A DNA stretch of 64,000 nt from Golubevia sp. BC0850. Lineage: Eukaryota > Basidiomycota > Exobasidiomycetes > Golubeviales > Golubeviaceae. The stretch's first letter is position 1; each line of letters begins with the position of its first letter. The notes below the pieces were generated by a model. It was not told the DNA's origin. It did not search any database and worked only from the letters and a program-made list of their open reading frames with translations. The DNA is taken from assembly GCA_012976225.1 (NCBI GenBank), contig JAAVVG010000001.1, positions 310,001-374,000 of the forward strand, in the 5' to 3' direction. Below, piece by piece: positions 36,458-49,286 of this stretch. A program made the translations under genes and the position numbers.

Positions 36458-39400
36458 CTAAAACTTGCAGAGAACGTCCAGCCTGGTGATGAAATTATTC
36501 ACTGATTCATTCGTACTCTTGTCCCTATTCCCCTCCAACGTTTTGAGATCCATTTCAATCTCCAACTTCTGTCTTTCCGTCTCCAACTTGGCAGCCTGAT
36601 TTGGATCCAAGAAGTCTTTATTGAACTCTCTCTGATTTCGTTCGATTTCCGACAACCTTGCCTTTTCGAAGTCAGATTGAATTGAAGATCCAGAACTTCT
36701 TTCTCGTAGCATGCTTAGAGCTTTCATCAAGATTGAGAATCTGGAGTAGAAGAGAGAATGTAGTCGTTCTAGTTCTTGACGTTGCAGATCAGTCGAGGTG
36801 GAGTTTGGGGAGAGCTTGATGGTTCGGACTAGTTGAGCGAGATCCAAAGTGATTTGTTGAAGGTCTGTTATGATCTATAAATGAGGAAAAGAAGGTCGAG
36901 AATCAAGAAAAAGCAGTATCAGTAGAACGACAGAGACGCTGCACTACTAAGTTGCCTTTGGGGGACTCACCTTCATGACACCTCTTTGACGAGCCTTCAA
37001 AAAGCAAGTCTGAAGCATTTGGTCCAGTACTCTTTCGTGATACCTTGCCAAAGAAAAAACATCTTTAAGCTCAAAAGTGTTGATACCCTCAGGATTCTCA
37101 TCTTCATCTTCCATCTCGGTTTGACCATTGAACTCAAAATCTTGTTCCTCTTCTGCCTCACCATCTCCTCTTCCATTTGAGCTTGGATGACTAGCATCAT
37201 CCCTCGCTTCAGCGTCCTTACTCAGTTGAGTCAGTCTCGATTGGAATTTTTCCCATCCATCATTGACAGCGATATCGGAAACGAAACTCCCCAAACAGTT
37301 GTGAAAGTGTTGAGCTTCGTGCTTGAATCTCAATAGCAGCCGGCGAGAATTTGGATGATCTTCGAACGGAAGTGGAGGAAGACGTTCGGCTTTCATCGCC
37401 TTTTGGCCCTTTGAAGAATTCATTTCAGAAGCCCGAGGAGTAGTTGTCCTCTTCGTGATGTCGATGGAAAGGCCTCTCAGTGCCGCTTGAACTCTCATCA
37501 CCCGAAGGAGGAAGTTAAAGATACGCTGGTCGAGGGAAAGAAATAAGAAGATGAGGGATGGATAAGTCTCAAATTATAGTAACTTTCGTCAAAGTCGAAC
37601 CTTGACTCACCTGATAGGTCATAGATGCATGCTGGGTGAGAAGGGGCGAGATCAAAGGAGGAGGGAAAAAAGACAAAGTGAGCCAGTCCAAGGCCTCGAT
37701 GGCTGCGTGCGAAACAAGGACAAGCGAATTGTTGAGGGTCAGAATGCAGTCCTGGAACCCACGTCACGGAAGCTTTGTGCGACTCACACTGAGGATCTTC
37801 CCACTTCTTCGAGTCACCTTTCCTTCTCTCTGGTCTGGAGATAGCAAAGGAGAGCCGTTCGTCCAAATCCTTGAGAGCGACAGTAGTTCCAGTCAAGGTG
37901 GTGACCAATCCTTGTTCTTCCTGAATAGCTGCTCGTCGAGTATCATTCACTCTCATATCTCCCACAGTTTCGACCACAGCAGACATCAGAGCAGAAGTCA
38001 ATTCGGTCCCTTCAGGAGGCCAGGAGAGAGAACTTCAAAGAATGTAAAGAGACAAATTAAGGTTAGCCCTGGAATGGTGGACTCAAACAGGCATCCAATA
38101 CTTACTCATTCAACTTTCGACTCAATCCAATCCCTCTATTTCTACCAGTCTCAACGACTCCGATCTGATCTCTCTCCTGATCAAACCCTTCTCCATCAAA
38201 CAGAGTTTCTCTTACCCTTTCAGAGAAAGAGTAACTTCCCAAAAGTAAGAATTGCCTACAGGTTTCCAAGTAGACTCCTAGTCCCAGATCTCTAAAAAAG
38301 ACACTGATCAGAGCTGAATTTACCAAAGAAGACCATTGAAGTAGAGGAGACATGAAGACTCGTTTCGTTAAGACTGGAAGCGAAGGAGTCGAAGGAGGTA
38401 AAAGCGAAGGAGTGACAGATTTACGATTCTCGTTTGAAGAAGTTTGAAGTGGTAAGAGTAGCTCGACCAGATAGTTTAGAAGTTCACTTCTCGAATCTGA
38501 AGTACAAGAGGGTAGGTTGATAGTCGAACTTGCAGTTGATTGAAGAATTGGAAGACTTAAAGCTCCAGGAGAAGAATCGAAAAGTGAAATCATTTTAGTG
38601 ATAGAAGATAAATCATGAGCTTTTTCAAGACCTGAAGGAACACATAGAAGACCTGTAGCTGCACTTGAGGAGATTGTTTGAAGTTTCGTCGTTTCACTAG
38701 ATGTCTGAATTGGAGGATCAGAACTTGCAGGATTACTAGAACCTTCACCTCTTCTTCGTCTCCATCTAGCAATCTCTCTTTCTAAATTCTTCACCTTTTC
38801 CCCAACCTTCCTCAATTGGGTTTCAGCTTCCTCATCATTCCAAATCCAACTAGGAAGAGTCAATCCACCTTCTTCATCGCCGGCTTGGTTGAAATGAGAA
38901 GTCAAAAGAGGATGATCCGTCGGAGCTGCCTTCTTAAGTAATCTCAAAGCTCTACCAGCTTCTAAAAGATCTCTTGCGTTAGATGTGCTCATGAATTGAG
39001 GTAGCTTGGAAGGCCTTAAAACGTAACCTAAATCTTCTTCGCCTCTTTCATCTTTTCCCCATTCGACTTCAACTCCCGACCAAGGTTCGGCTCTTCCGCC
39101 TGAAGCTTTGGACTTTTCATTTGAAGAGCTGATGATTTGAGATTCAAAATCTGGCTTGGTAGATTTCGATCCCGGGAATCCAATCCAAGAAGCTACTTCC
39201 ATCCTCCAAGATTGAGAAGAACGTTGAAGTAGATATGAAAGAATAGCTTGAAGAAGTAGTGAAGAATAAGAAGAGATAGAAGCTAAAAGATAAGAATGTA
39301 GGTGAGAAAGGATCGAAGTTGTTGAAGAAGGGATAGGGATTGCTTTATACGGAGGAGATCTAGCGTAGGACTGAAAGAAAGGAAAGAAATGTAAGAAGGT

Positions 39401-40790
39401 TTCAGCGATCGAATCGATAATGCCCTTTCGGACAGAAACTCTACTCACACAAGACATCATCTCAGCCAAAGTGTTTGAAATCACTTCAGATTCTTCTAAA
39501 CCTTTCCAAGCCATCACAATTCCAGCTCCCTTCTCATTTTCCTCGACATTCTCTGCCCATTTCCTCAATTCTTCCCTAATCCAATTGAGGACCGTCTCAA
39601 GAGAATATCCCAAAGCATGAGCCTCAGGAGCTGAATCCTTGACATTCCTTAATTCTTGAACTCTAGATTCCAATCTTCTCAAATGAGTTGCGAGGTGAAG
39701 AAATCTTGAAACCACGGAATCACTTGCAGGTTGAGACCAACCTCTTATCCTTTCTCCTCCTTTCCATGAAATCGTCACTTGATCTCCTTCTGATGAACTT
39801 GACTTTGAAGACTTTGCATTGGCTTTTGCTGCTCGAGTTGATCTGGAAAGACCTCCTGCCCAGACGAATCTTTGAGAAGCTTCGTTCCAATGAAAGTGAG
39901 TTGATGAGATCACTCCTGCTACTGTGGTCAGCAGTGAAGAAAGAACTGCAGAAGCTGGATAGCATGGAGCTGGTCTAGAGGTAGGTTTGGAGCTGGAAGA
40001 CGATGGGTCGAAGGCGTATCTCGATGGATCCAATCTGAGGGAAGTGGGAGAGGCAAGGATAGAGTTAGAGCGCCATGGAGCCAGGAGACAATGAGTGGTT
40101 CTTGGCTCAATCGTTTTAAATTGCCCATCACGATCAAGCATCAAGCAGATCCTGTTCTACGGGTACTCTCCCCACCTTTGCTTTCCTACCTCTCTGCTCT
40201 TGACTGGCCACTCACGATTGCAACAAAGCTTCATTTATATCCTCACTGCTCATCTCTTCGCCATTCGTTTCCCCTTTCCCATCGTGTTGACTGGGTCTCC
40301 AATCAGAGAGAAGCTGAGTGGTTTGCTGCGAGTGTCGATGTGTATCTTGCTGGAATCGATCCCAACTTAAGAGTCTACCCTCTTCAACTTCCACGTGTTC
40401 GATGCTATTCTCTTTCTCCTGTTGACCTTTGTTAGAAGTAGAGAGCCTGTAGGTGGGAGATTGGTACCTTGAAGGTAGAGGAGGCAAAGGTGGAACTGAA
40501 GATTGCAAAGAAGTTGTACTCAAAGAATCAACTGATGAGATCGGAGGTAAGTAGAGTTGACTTGAAATGAACCTTGATGAAATTGGCTTGTCATTTTGAT
40601 GAACTAGTTTTGGTAGATTGAATTGAAGTTGAGATTCTGATTGAGTTGAATTGGTGGGAATCGGTTCGATTGAAGGTAAAGATGATAACTCTTCTCTGAC
40701 TGATGAATTTGTTTTTGGTGTGAATCCATTCTGACTAAAGTTCAAGTTCCTTCTTTGATCTAGAATTGGAATCTTTAAATCAAATTCCAT
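36458..40790 (-). CDS. Gamma-tubulin complex component (GCP4/5/6 class)
   Basis: Spc97/Spc98-family protein that binds gamma-tubulin and nucleates microtubules at the spindle pole body. Exons (minus): 40790-40216, 40151-39449, 39370-38106, 38032-37788, 37702-37611, 37525-36971, 36874-36458, giving 1283 aa. GRIP1 begins at EALLQSICLMLDRDGQF across the first splice and contains YVLRPSKLPQFMS. GRIP2 includes ALDWLTLSFFPPPLISPLL, MTYQRIFNFLLRVMRVQ, HFHNCLGSFVSDIAVNDGW and ARYHERVLDQMLQTCFLK. Large unconserved inserts and a Ser-rich N-terminal extension suggest the GCP5/6 type over GCP2/3. The 78-nt piece 39448-39371 is an in-frame intron by signals and can be read through. A start ten codons upstream (40820) is also possible. 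Divergent from RFC1. Confidence 0.88.
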
Positions 40791-40893
40791 CTTTGATGAT
40801 TCGGGCAGGAAGTAAAGCATACTTCGCCAAAGAGAACAACAGCTCGCCTCGCGACGTTCCTTATCATCTTATTCAGCTTAAATTCAACCTTCT

Positions 40894-43800
40894 ATGGCAC
40901 CTCCGAAGAATCCCAAGCACGTTCAAGGTCAATCTTCTCTATCCAGTTTCTTCCCTGGAGCAACTCGCGTGTCTTTAGAACCAAAGCCAAAAAAGGAGAA
41001 GAAAGAGAAAGAAGAAAGTTCATCTTCAACTCCAACAGCTTCAACTTCAGCTGAAAGATCTTCAAGCCCATCAAAATCTGGTTCAAAAAAGAAATCACCA
41101 TCAACTGGAATCGAGAAACCGAAAGTATCAGTCGATCAAAGTTCGGTGAGTTGAAAGCGTAAGCTATTAGCTATACTCCTTCCTTTCCTTTTGACACGGT
41201 TCTCAACCTTCCTCCCCTTCTAATCATCACTCTACTTTCTTTTGACCTGGCATCTTAGTTCACTATAAGTGGTAGAATTAGCGCAAGTCCTACAAAACGA
41301 TCTACTACTCCGTGAGTTGTTGCAAATCTGTGTTTTCTCCGCTACCCTCTAACCTCCCTATCACTCACTCTTCGCTAACCCTCCTTTTACCACTTCTCGA
41401 TCCTTCATACCCTACCTGATAGTGCTAAACAAAAAGAAGAAACACCCTCATCCTCAGTTGAGATCGTTGGTGATACAAAGATGAGCTCATCAAAACCTAC
41501 CTCAAAGAATTCTGTTGGTGCAAGTTCAAGCAGTGGCGGAAAGGGAGGTCCAATGGTGAGTACAGCTTTGCAGCTATGTTTGGGTGGAATCAATCACATC
41601 GTATACTTTCTGGGTGCTTTGAAAATGCGCAGAAGATGCTAGATAAACGGTAATCGCGAAGAAGGGGTTGGAGCGTAGGCTCAGCTTTCAGCTATGGTTC
41701 TTATCATACCACTTCTTCATGAAGTTCATGAAGCTTACTACATAGAAGAACATTTCTCAGATAATTCTGAAATCTAGTTGCGTCTAAATGATCCACTGCC
41801 ATGCTTTCTGAGATCCGTCAATTGGGACTCCTCAACTAACCTCCTTGCCTTCCTCGACCCTGCAGTCTGGAGACAAAGCAGCTTCAGCTATCTTGATCGA
41901 TGATTCAGATGATGACATTCCAGTCTCTTCTACCAAGAAGAAAGTTGCCACTGGATCTAAGAGAAAGGTGAGTCTCTACATCCCTTTCCTCTTTCCTTTT
42001 CGGTTCTCCCTACCTTCTTCTCTACTCCTATATTTTTTACAAGGATCTTGCGTGCTCAACGCGTTCAGATCATTGACAAAATCCAGTACCTAAAATCCCA
42101 CTTATTCTACAAGTCTCGAGGTTGCTTTTCAGATTCCAAACACTCAACGAATTCTCCCCTTTTCCCGTCGCGTCTCCTCAGGTCGAAACCGATGACGAAT
42201 CTGAAGAAGAATTCCCTGCCGTCAAAAGTAAATCAGCAGCTAAGAAATCAAAGGTTTCGCCAGCCAGAGGCAAAGGGAAAGGAAAGAAGAAAGACGATTC
42301 TGATAGTGATGATGACATCTTTGAGGAAGATGAGAAACCTAAGGTTAAAGCTAAGAAAGCTCCTGCTAAGAAAGCTGCTCCAAAGAAAGAGAAGGGTAAA
42401 GCTAAGAACGATGATGAGATGGATGTCGATAACAAGGAGGATGAACCCAAGTACAAGTGAGTGTACGGTTTTGAGAGGAAGAGATGAGAATACTTTTCTC
42501 CTTCCCTCTCCTGATGACTGACCTTTGTTTCCTTTCCCCCAATCTTCAAGCTTTGCTGCTGCCTTAGCTCGTAAAGCTGCAGGACCTGCTGCTCCTGGAT
42601 CCAAAGAGATCCCAGTTGGTCAAGTCAATTGTCTAGCTGGTTTAACTTTGGTCTTCACTGGAGAACTAGAATCTTTAGGACGTGAAGAAGCAACCAATCT
42701 AGCCAAACGTTATGGAGCCAAGGTTACTCAAGCCGTCTCTTCAAAAACTAGTTACGTCGTTTTGGGAGGTGAACCAGGTCCATCAAAGATGAAATTGATT
42801 GAAAAGAATAGAATTGCCACTCTAGATGAAGATAGGTTTTTAGCTTTGATCGCTAAGAGAGGAGCTGGTGAAATCGATGAAAAGACTATGAAGAAAATGG
42901 AAGATGAAAAGAAAAAGGTTATTGAAACTGCTAAAGAATTTGATCAACCAGTAGCTAGTGGTTCTGGACAACCAGATCTAGTTGGAGCAAAAGCTCTTGC
43001 TGCCGCTTCTGATCCTGGAGCTCTTTGGACTGTCAAATATGCTCCTCGTCAACTTAAGGACTTGGTCGGAAACAGGGGTAATGTTGAGAAATTACGTGAA
43101 TGGCTTAAAGCTTGGCCTGCTTCTTTGGAATGTAACTTCAAAAAACCTGGAAAGGCTGGAACCAATTCTTATCGTGCTATGATGATTTCTGGTCCTCCTG
43201 GGACTGGAAAGACTACCACTGCTCATTTAATCGCTCGTCTAGAAGGTTATTCTCCAATCGAACTTAATGCTAGTGATGCTAGAAGTAAGAAATTGATCGA
43301 AGCAAGTATGAAGAGTACAATCAACAATACAAGTTTAGATGGATGGTATAATGGTGGAACTATCAATCGTACTATGACTTCAAGTGGAATCACTATTGGA
43401 GATCGTTCTGTCATTATTATGGATGAAGTTGATGGAATGTCAGGTGGAGATCGCGGTGGTGTTGGAGCTATTAATGCTTTGATTAAGAACACTAGAGTTC
43501 CTATCATTTGCATTTGTAATGATAGAAAACTTCCAAAGATGAAACCTTTTGAGAATACTACTTTCAATTTAGGTTGGCGTAAACCTGAAACTCCAGCTAT
43601 TAAAAGTAGACTTCTTTCAATCGCTCATAAAGAAGGTTTGAAAATTTCTGGCGAAGTCATGGAATCTTTAATTACTTCTGCTCAAAGTGATATGCGTTCG
43701 GTTATCAATATGCTTTCTACTTGGGCTTTGTCTCAGAAGTCAATGGACTTTGATCAGAGTAAGAAACTGTGAGTGACCGAAGTAGAAAGGGGGGTTCTGC

Positions 43801-45195
43801 TTACTTTGGATGAAATTGACTCTGTTCTCCTTTACGCTTTCGTTTTGTTTTCATCTTACAGAGGTGCTGCGAATGAGAAACCTGGAATGAACACTCCTTT
43901 CGCTCTCTTCAATGAGATGACAGCTGCTGGAATGTGGGCTCCGACTTGTAAGAAAAATCTCAATGACAAGATGGATTACTACTTCCAAGACTTCGGTATC
44001 ATGCCTTTGATGGTTCAAGTGAGTGACGTTTGACCTTTTTTCCGATTTTAGTCTTGCATCCGTCTCTCGTCCTGATCCAACCTCCTTTCCCCCTCTCCTC
44101 TTCCTCAGGAAAACTACGCCAAATTGAAACCACGTCAAGCAGAGGTCGGAGTCGGTTCTCAAAAAGAGAGAGAATTCAAAGCCATGCAGCTAATCAGTAA
44201 AGCAGCTCTTTCAATCTCTGACGGAGATGTCATCGACGGAGCAATTCACGGAACTCAACAGAATTGGTCTCTGATGCCACATCATGCTATCGCTTCAGTA
44301 GTTCGTCCATTGTCTTGCGCTTACGGAATGAATTCCAGTGGATTTCCAAACTTCCCTTCTTGGTTAGGAAAGAATTCTTCTCAAAACCGTATCACCAGAT
44401 CTGCAGTTGAACTTCAAACTCGTATGCGTTTGGTTACTTCTGGTTCTAGATTCGCTATTAGAGAAACTTATGTTCCTTATCTGTTGAAGAGATTGACCGA
44501 CCCTTTGATTAAGAAGGGAGGGGTGAGTACGGAGGAGCTTTCAGATGTCTAAAGGGGTTCGAGTTGCTGACTCCCTCTACCTCTTTCCTTACTTTTTTCT
44601 CTTCCTCGTCTCTAAAGGACGGAATTGCGGATGTCATCAACATTATGGACGACTATTACTTAGGAACGGAAGATCGTGATGTCATCTTGGAATTGGGAGT
44701 TCTACCTAAAGGAGATGAAATCCTCAAGAAGATTCCTACAGCGACCAAGACTAGTTTCACTAAGAAGTATAATACTACTAGCCAGTGAGTCTCTTTCATA
44801 GCACTCAAAGAAATCTGAACCTCTAATTCGAATCTCACGATCAATCTTTTCTTGTTTTCTCAGCCCAATCGCTTTCTGGAAACCAGTCGAGGGTACCTTG
44901 AAAGGAATCGCTCTCAAAGGTGCAGAAGCTGCTCCTGATCTGGAAGAAGCCTATGAGCAAGAACCGGAAGGACCTGAAGATGAAGAAGCGGTTGTGGAAG
45001 AGGGCGATGATATGACTAAGGTGAGTGCTTTCAAAGGTCAAGATTTGTTGTTCTTCTTGTTGTCTACCAAGGTTCTGGTTTTCTGACTTTCTTCTTTGTC
45101 TTCTTATTCCTTTCCAATCCTTCCTTCAGGACAAGCTCATCAAAGCCAAGAAACAAAAAGGAAAAGCTGCTGCTAAACCGAAAGCCAAAAAGTGA
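40894..45195 (+). CDS. RFC1: Replication factor C large subunit
   Basis: Large ATPase of the clamp loader that places PCNA on DNA. Eleven exons: 40894-41145, 41259-41311, 41423-41555, 41866-41967, 42182-42456, 42551-43768, 43862-44018, 44109-44522, 44618-44784, 44864-45020, 45130-45195; phases agree and give 997 aa. An N-terminal PCNA-interacting box (QSSLSSFF, residues 13-20) is followed by Lys/Glu/Ser-rich linkers, a BRCT domain (about 290-375, GLTLVFTGELESLGREEA), AAA+ Walker A GPPGTGKTT (about 486), Walker B IIMDEVDGM, and the RFC1 C-terminal domain (LMVQENYAKLKP across a splice, IMDDYYLG). The tail is Lys/Ala-rich. Several N-terminal introns are longer than usual (310 and 214 nt). Confidence 0.95.
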
Positions 45196-46010
45196 TGTTT
45201 TGAGGGATGGAGATGATGTTGCGAGGAAGAAGAATGTTAATTGAATACTGAAAACGAAAGCCTTCATACATGTGATCCTTCCTATATGTATCGTCCACTA
45301 CGAAGTTGGCAGTATGAAGAAGATAAGAAGAGAGACTTCTGAGGCTCCGAGGTCGTTGCCAGAATCTCCAACAAGCAGAACGCTCTGGGAGCGCGTGAAA
45401 GGAGTGACATCGCAGATTTTCAGAACTCAGAAGATCATGATACCCCTGATGATAATATCACGGGAAAGATCAAAGACTATGCACTAGAGGGAGGAGGATG
45501 GGGAAGTCGCCGCAACCCACAGTGTCAACGTTCTCGTCACGAAGATGCGCGTGTTACGTGACAAGAGATAGGAAGAAGAGTATGATCGCATGCTGAAAAT
45601 TGAAAATTGCACAAAGAGGGGAACTGGTGAAAGAAGTCGCAGGAAGTTGGAAAAGCTTTCACAAAAGAGAGGACGTTGTGGTTTGTTTGATAAGCCACTG
45701 AACTTTTTCAGAGGGAACTTCGGTAGACCAACATCCGCTTGCTTGCTGCCAAATCCCACTCCGAGAGATGTTAGGGATGTTTCATGTTGTTCCCTTCCTC
45801 TCTTTGTTATCTTTCTTCCTTTCCTTCCTACAAAACACTTCATTCCCTTTTCATCTCTTGCCATAACACTTTTGGGGGCTGGCTGCATATAAATCAATCT
45901 CAAGCGCAGTCTTTCCTTTCAACGCCACTCACCACCAACTCGAGAGAGATCAAGATCTGTGCTCAAGAATCAAATAAATCCTCAAAGCTGCAACTGCTTC
46001 TATTCAGGGA
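45196..46010. promoter_or_regulatory. Intergenic region, promoter of Ser-rich membrane protein gene
   Basis: 815 bp. A TATA box lies at 45888. Open frames on both strands at 45484-45903 overlap in antisense and show no family features. Nothing else is supported. Confidence 0.45.
45888..45893 (+). promoter_or_regulatory. TATA box
   Basis: TATAAA in the sequence gcatataaatc, about 120 bp before the start codon at 46011. Confidence 0.5.
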
Positions 46011-49000
46011 ATGATAGAGACCATGTCATTCATTCGAGAAGAAGATTTCCAATCAAATCGAAGGGAGAAAGAATTGCTCAGAAGTCAAGATCTTGAAGAA
46101 ATGGAGATCTGGCATCTTTCACGCTGTCGATCTTCGCGAGGGCCCATTCCAACTCCCACTCCCACTCCCACTCTCACTCCAAACGATTCCCTTCTTCATC
46201 CCAACCATTCAACTCAATCTCGTGTTCAATTCAATCCACTCTATCATCATCAACCTTATCATTATCAACAATCAATAGATCCGTTGACCAAATTTGACTT
46301 TCAAGAACATCAAACAGCGGATAGTAGAGGCATCAAGAATTTTGACAGAAGGGACTTTCCTTCCAGTCTCAATCACCCAACAACTGGAATGCCAAATTCA
46401 CAGCCTTCAATAACTTCAAGGCAACTAACCACAAACTCGGATCAGCAGCAGCAGCAGCGGAACTCGGATTGGTGGGAGCATGTCTTACCTCCAGGGCAGC
46501 TTGCTCAACGCCTAAGAAAAGCTCAGCGCTCCACTACTTCGTCGTCTTCTTCTTCAAACCCATCTCAACGTCAATCTAGCAATCATTCGCCATCTCACTC
46601 TTTCTCTGAAGGAATGGGAGCAGGAGCGTACTCCTCTTCAAGATCCAATCCTGCCACCGCTACTTCTACCCCACCTTCTCCCACCCGCAATCTTCTTCCC
46701 TCTGAAAGAGCCATTTGGTCAAGTTTCGCAGAGTTCACTAGTAGAGCTGGTAGTAGGAAAGGAAAGGAGAACTCTTCAAGTTGGAAGAACGGTGGACAAG
46801 ACAGGAGATCTAAACCGTACTTGTTAGGTGAGGATTTCGAAGGTGGAAGCGCCAGTGGAGGAAGGAGCGCAGAGGGCTCGGGAGATGAGCACGGAACACA
46901 TGGATTCAATAATCGTCAGTTGGATGCTGCCTTCAAGAGCAATAGTGGACCAAGTTCTAGACGGAGCTCGACTTGGGAAGATCACTCAGGAAGCGGAAGC
47001 AATGGAACCTCTCCAACTTTAGGAGGTGGAGCTTGGCTTGGTTCTGGAGACGCTGGTACTAGAAGCTTCTCTAGATCTACCACTAGTAGAAGGAGTAGAG
47101 TCCTGAGTGAAGATGGCTTGGGGTTGGGTCAGGCTTTCGCTCCTGGATCCTCGAAGACTTGGACTGCAGGTTCTCCGAATGGTGAGTTTAAATTCGGAAG
47201 ATTCTCTGAGGTCGTTGCCCCGTCACCTGAAAATGTTACTGCTCAAATTCTGACAGAATCATACACCTTTGCCCTGTTTTTCGACCTCTCAGGCTTGTCC
47301 AACGCGAGCTGCTTCCTCTTTCCAGGCAGAGAGTCGCCTCTTTCGAGATCCGACAACGATCTCACCTCCGACGAGGAAAGGTCTTGGCCAGATGGTGGGT
47401 CTTCAGCAATTACAACGAAGACCACAACGACAAGGGTTCGCCGAACTTCAACTACCATCGTCACCTCTAGCACCTCTCCTTCGATAGCCGTCTCTGGTCC
47501 CGAGTCGAGGAACGATTCCTTCTCCTTCAAAACTTCGATACCGCCTCCAATCTCCATTGGATCTCCAGAAAGCAGATTCTCAAGTACCAGGAACACTCGG
47601 TCAGGTAGCACGGCAACTGGAGACTCTGGAGAAAGTCACGAATATCCTCTCTCCTCTCGAGGTGGTTCCTTCTCTCGTTCTTCGACTTCCACGGACCCCT
47701 CGAACGGGAGCATCGGTACCAATAGGTCTAGTGCAGGAGCTACTTCAATTTCTTCAGCCTCTCAGTGCTCTTCTGTCTTCGATTCCCACCCTCCTAGAAG
47801 TTCCGTCGCCTTCCCGGATTCGCTCAATAGCAGCACCAACACCTCCTCTCATACCTCTCCTCAATCCCAATCTCAAGCTCAAGGTGTTAGGAAGTCCAGG
47901 TTCGATAACCATCAAATCCCAAGTGAAGACATCAACCCTCATGACGGATTCTCTTCCTTCCGAAGAATGCCATCACGATCAGCTCCTGGAAGTAGAAGGA
48001 ACTCAGTTCACTTCGATGACTCCTCAAGGCCTTCCTTTGCTGCTGATTATGGTGTCGATGCTCCAAGTCGTTATCGCAATCGCTATATGCCGAGCGCTGG
48101 GACGAGTTTCTTCGAAGAGGCTAACTTCCACCTCGGATCAGGTAGACAAGGAGCAGGCGGGGGAGCTCGAGCCTTCGGATCGTCTTCTGGCTCTACTCGC
48201 GGTCACGGATCTAGACCTTCTTCATCCCACTACTCTCACAGGAGAGCAGAGTCCATCCCAGGTCCGGTGATCGAAGACACGGCTCTACTGGATTCGCTGT
48301 CGGTCGCTCAAACCCAACTAGCTTCTGCTGGAAATTTGGCCATGACCTTGACTAGACAGCTGTCTGCTCCTCTCAGACCGGTCTTTCACATCACTCTCTT
48401 CGTCTGGATTTCTTCTGCCGCTTTCTTGACTCTAACTGGGTTCTTGATCGCGAGCTATCTACTCACGATGTGGGATGATGTTGGGCACCGAAGTAGAAAA
48501 GTTGGAATGGCAGCCACCAAAGCAAGAAGGAACGTCCAACATTCGGTGATGTGGGGAAAGAGAATGCTTGGTGCCAATTCCAACTTTACTGGAGAGGATT
48601 ACTCGTCAACTGAACCGGACTCCACTAGCCAACCTTACTCGACCACTGGATCAAGGTCGACGTCAAACACTGCCAACCGAACTTCGGAAGGAGACTCGAA
48701 AAGAAAGGATGCAATGTCTAGTTTCACTCCTCTAAGCTGGGCTGGAAGTGCAGCCTCCTTCTTCGCTTTCAGGTTAGCTCCTACTTCCATCGCCGGTCTT
48801 TTCGAAAACGGTTCAACTCCAAGTTCTGCCTCTTCTTCTCGTAGAGGTTCAAGTAGTCAGAAGAAACCTACCTTCGGGTCTCATCATGGTGCTAGACCTT
48901 CTTCCAGTGGAACCAACGACGAATACGATGAAGACGATGCTGGAGCTCCTTCTCCAGATCCAAGGAGTAGTCAAATGCCTCCAAGACCTCCTCTTTCGAT

Positions 49001-49286
49001 GCTTATCCCAAGTATCCTCTTCACCATTCTTTTGGCTTTGGGAGCTGGACTAGCTAGCTTCTTTGCTAGTAGAAAAGCGACTCAGACTGCTGAACCTTTC
49101 AAAGCCAAGAAGGCTGATAAGGGTAAAGGGAAAGCAAAGGGGATCAGTAAGGCGAACGGAAGTCTTGGAAGGAACGGAAGTTCGTCTAACTCTTCAACTT
49201 TCAGAGAGAGAAAGAACACCAACCCTAATTTTGCTTCAAGAATGTACAGCAATTCCGATTCGGATCCAGAGGTGGTGGGGATGTAG
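46011..49286 (+). CDS. Large Ser-rich protein with two C-terminal membrane helices, function unknown
   Basis: Open frame of 1091 codons starting MIETMSFIREED; a second ATG lies four codons in. I do not recognise the family. Residues 1-780 are Ser/Gly/Arg/Thr-rich and probably disordered. Helix 1 is near residues 793-821 (FHITLFVWISSAAFLTL) and helix 2 near 993-1017 (LIPSILFTILLALGAGL), with a basic Lys/Ser tail at the end. A probable in-frame intron at 47182-47325 (gtgagt ... ccag, 144 nt) sits where the local sequence turns hydrophobic and less Ser-rich; removing it gives 1043 aa. It is flanked by RFC1 and an F-box gene, which say nothing about its job. Confidence 0.7.
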   Translation: MIETMSFIREEDFQSNRREKELLRSQDLEEMEIWHLSRCRSSRGPIPTPTPTPTLTPNDSLLHPNHSTQSRVQFNPLYHHQPYHYQQSIDPLTKFDFQEHQTADSRGIKNFDRRDFPSSLNHPTTGMPNSQPSITSRQLTTNSDQQQQQRNSDWWEHVLPPGQLAQRLRKAQRSTTSSSSSSNPSQRQSSNHSPSHSFSEGMGAGAYSSSRSNPATATSTPPSPTRNLLPSERAIWSSFAEFTSRAGSRKGKENSSSWKNGGQDRRSKPYLLGEDFEGGSASGGRSAEGSGDEHGTHGFNNRQLDAAFKSNSGPSSRRSSTWEDHSGSGSNGTSPTLGGGAWLGSGDAGTRSFSRSTTSRRSRVLSEDGLGLGQAFAPGSSKTWTAGSPNGEFKFGRFSEVVAPSPENVTAQILTESYTFALFFDLSGLSNASCFLFPGRESPLSRSDNDLTSDEERSWPDGGSSAITTKTTTTRVRRTSTTIVTSSTSPSIAVSGPESRNDSFSFKTSIPPPISIGSPESRFSSTRNTRSGSTATGDSGESHEYPLSSRGGSFSRSSTSTDPSNGSIGTNRSSAGATSISSASQCSSVFDSHPPRSSVAFPDSLNSSTNTSSHTSPQSQSQAQGVRKSRFDNHQIPSEDINPHDGFSSFRRMPSRSAPGSRRNSVHFDDSSRPSFAADYGVDAPSRYRNRYMPSAGTSFFEEANFHLGSGRQGAGGGARAFGSSSGSTRGHGSRPSSSHYSHRRAESIPGPVIEDTALLDSLSVAQTQLASAGNLAMTLTRQLSAPLRPVFHITLFVWISSAAFLTLTGFLIASYLLTMWDDVGHRSRKVGMAATKARRNVQHSVMWGKRMLGANSNFTGEDYSSTEPDSTSQPYSTTGSRSTSNTANRTSEGDSKRKDAMSSFTPLSWAGSAASFFAFRLAPTSIAGLFENGSTPSSASSSRRGSSSQKKPTFGSHHGARPSSSGTNDEYDEDDAGAPSPDPRSSQMPPRPPLSMLIPSILFTILLALGAGLASFFASRKATQTAEPFKAKKADKGKGKAKGISKANGSLGRNGSSSNSSTFRERKNTNPNFASRMYSNSDSDPEVVGM

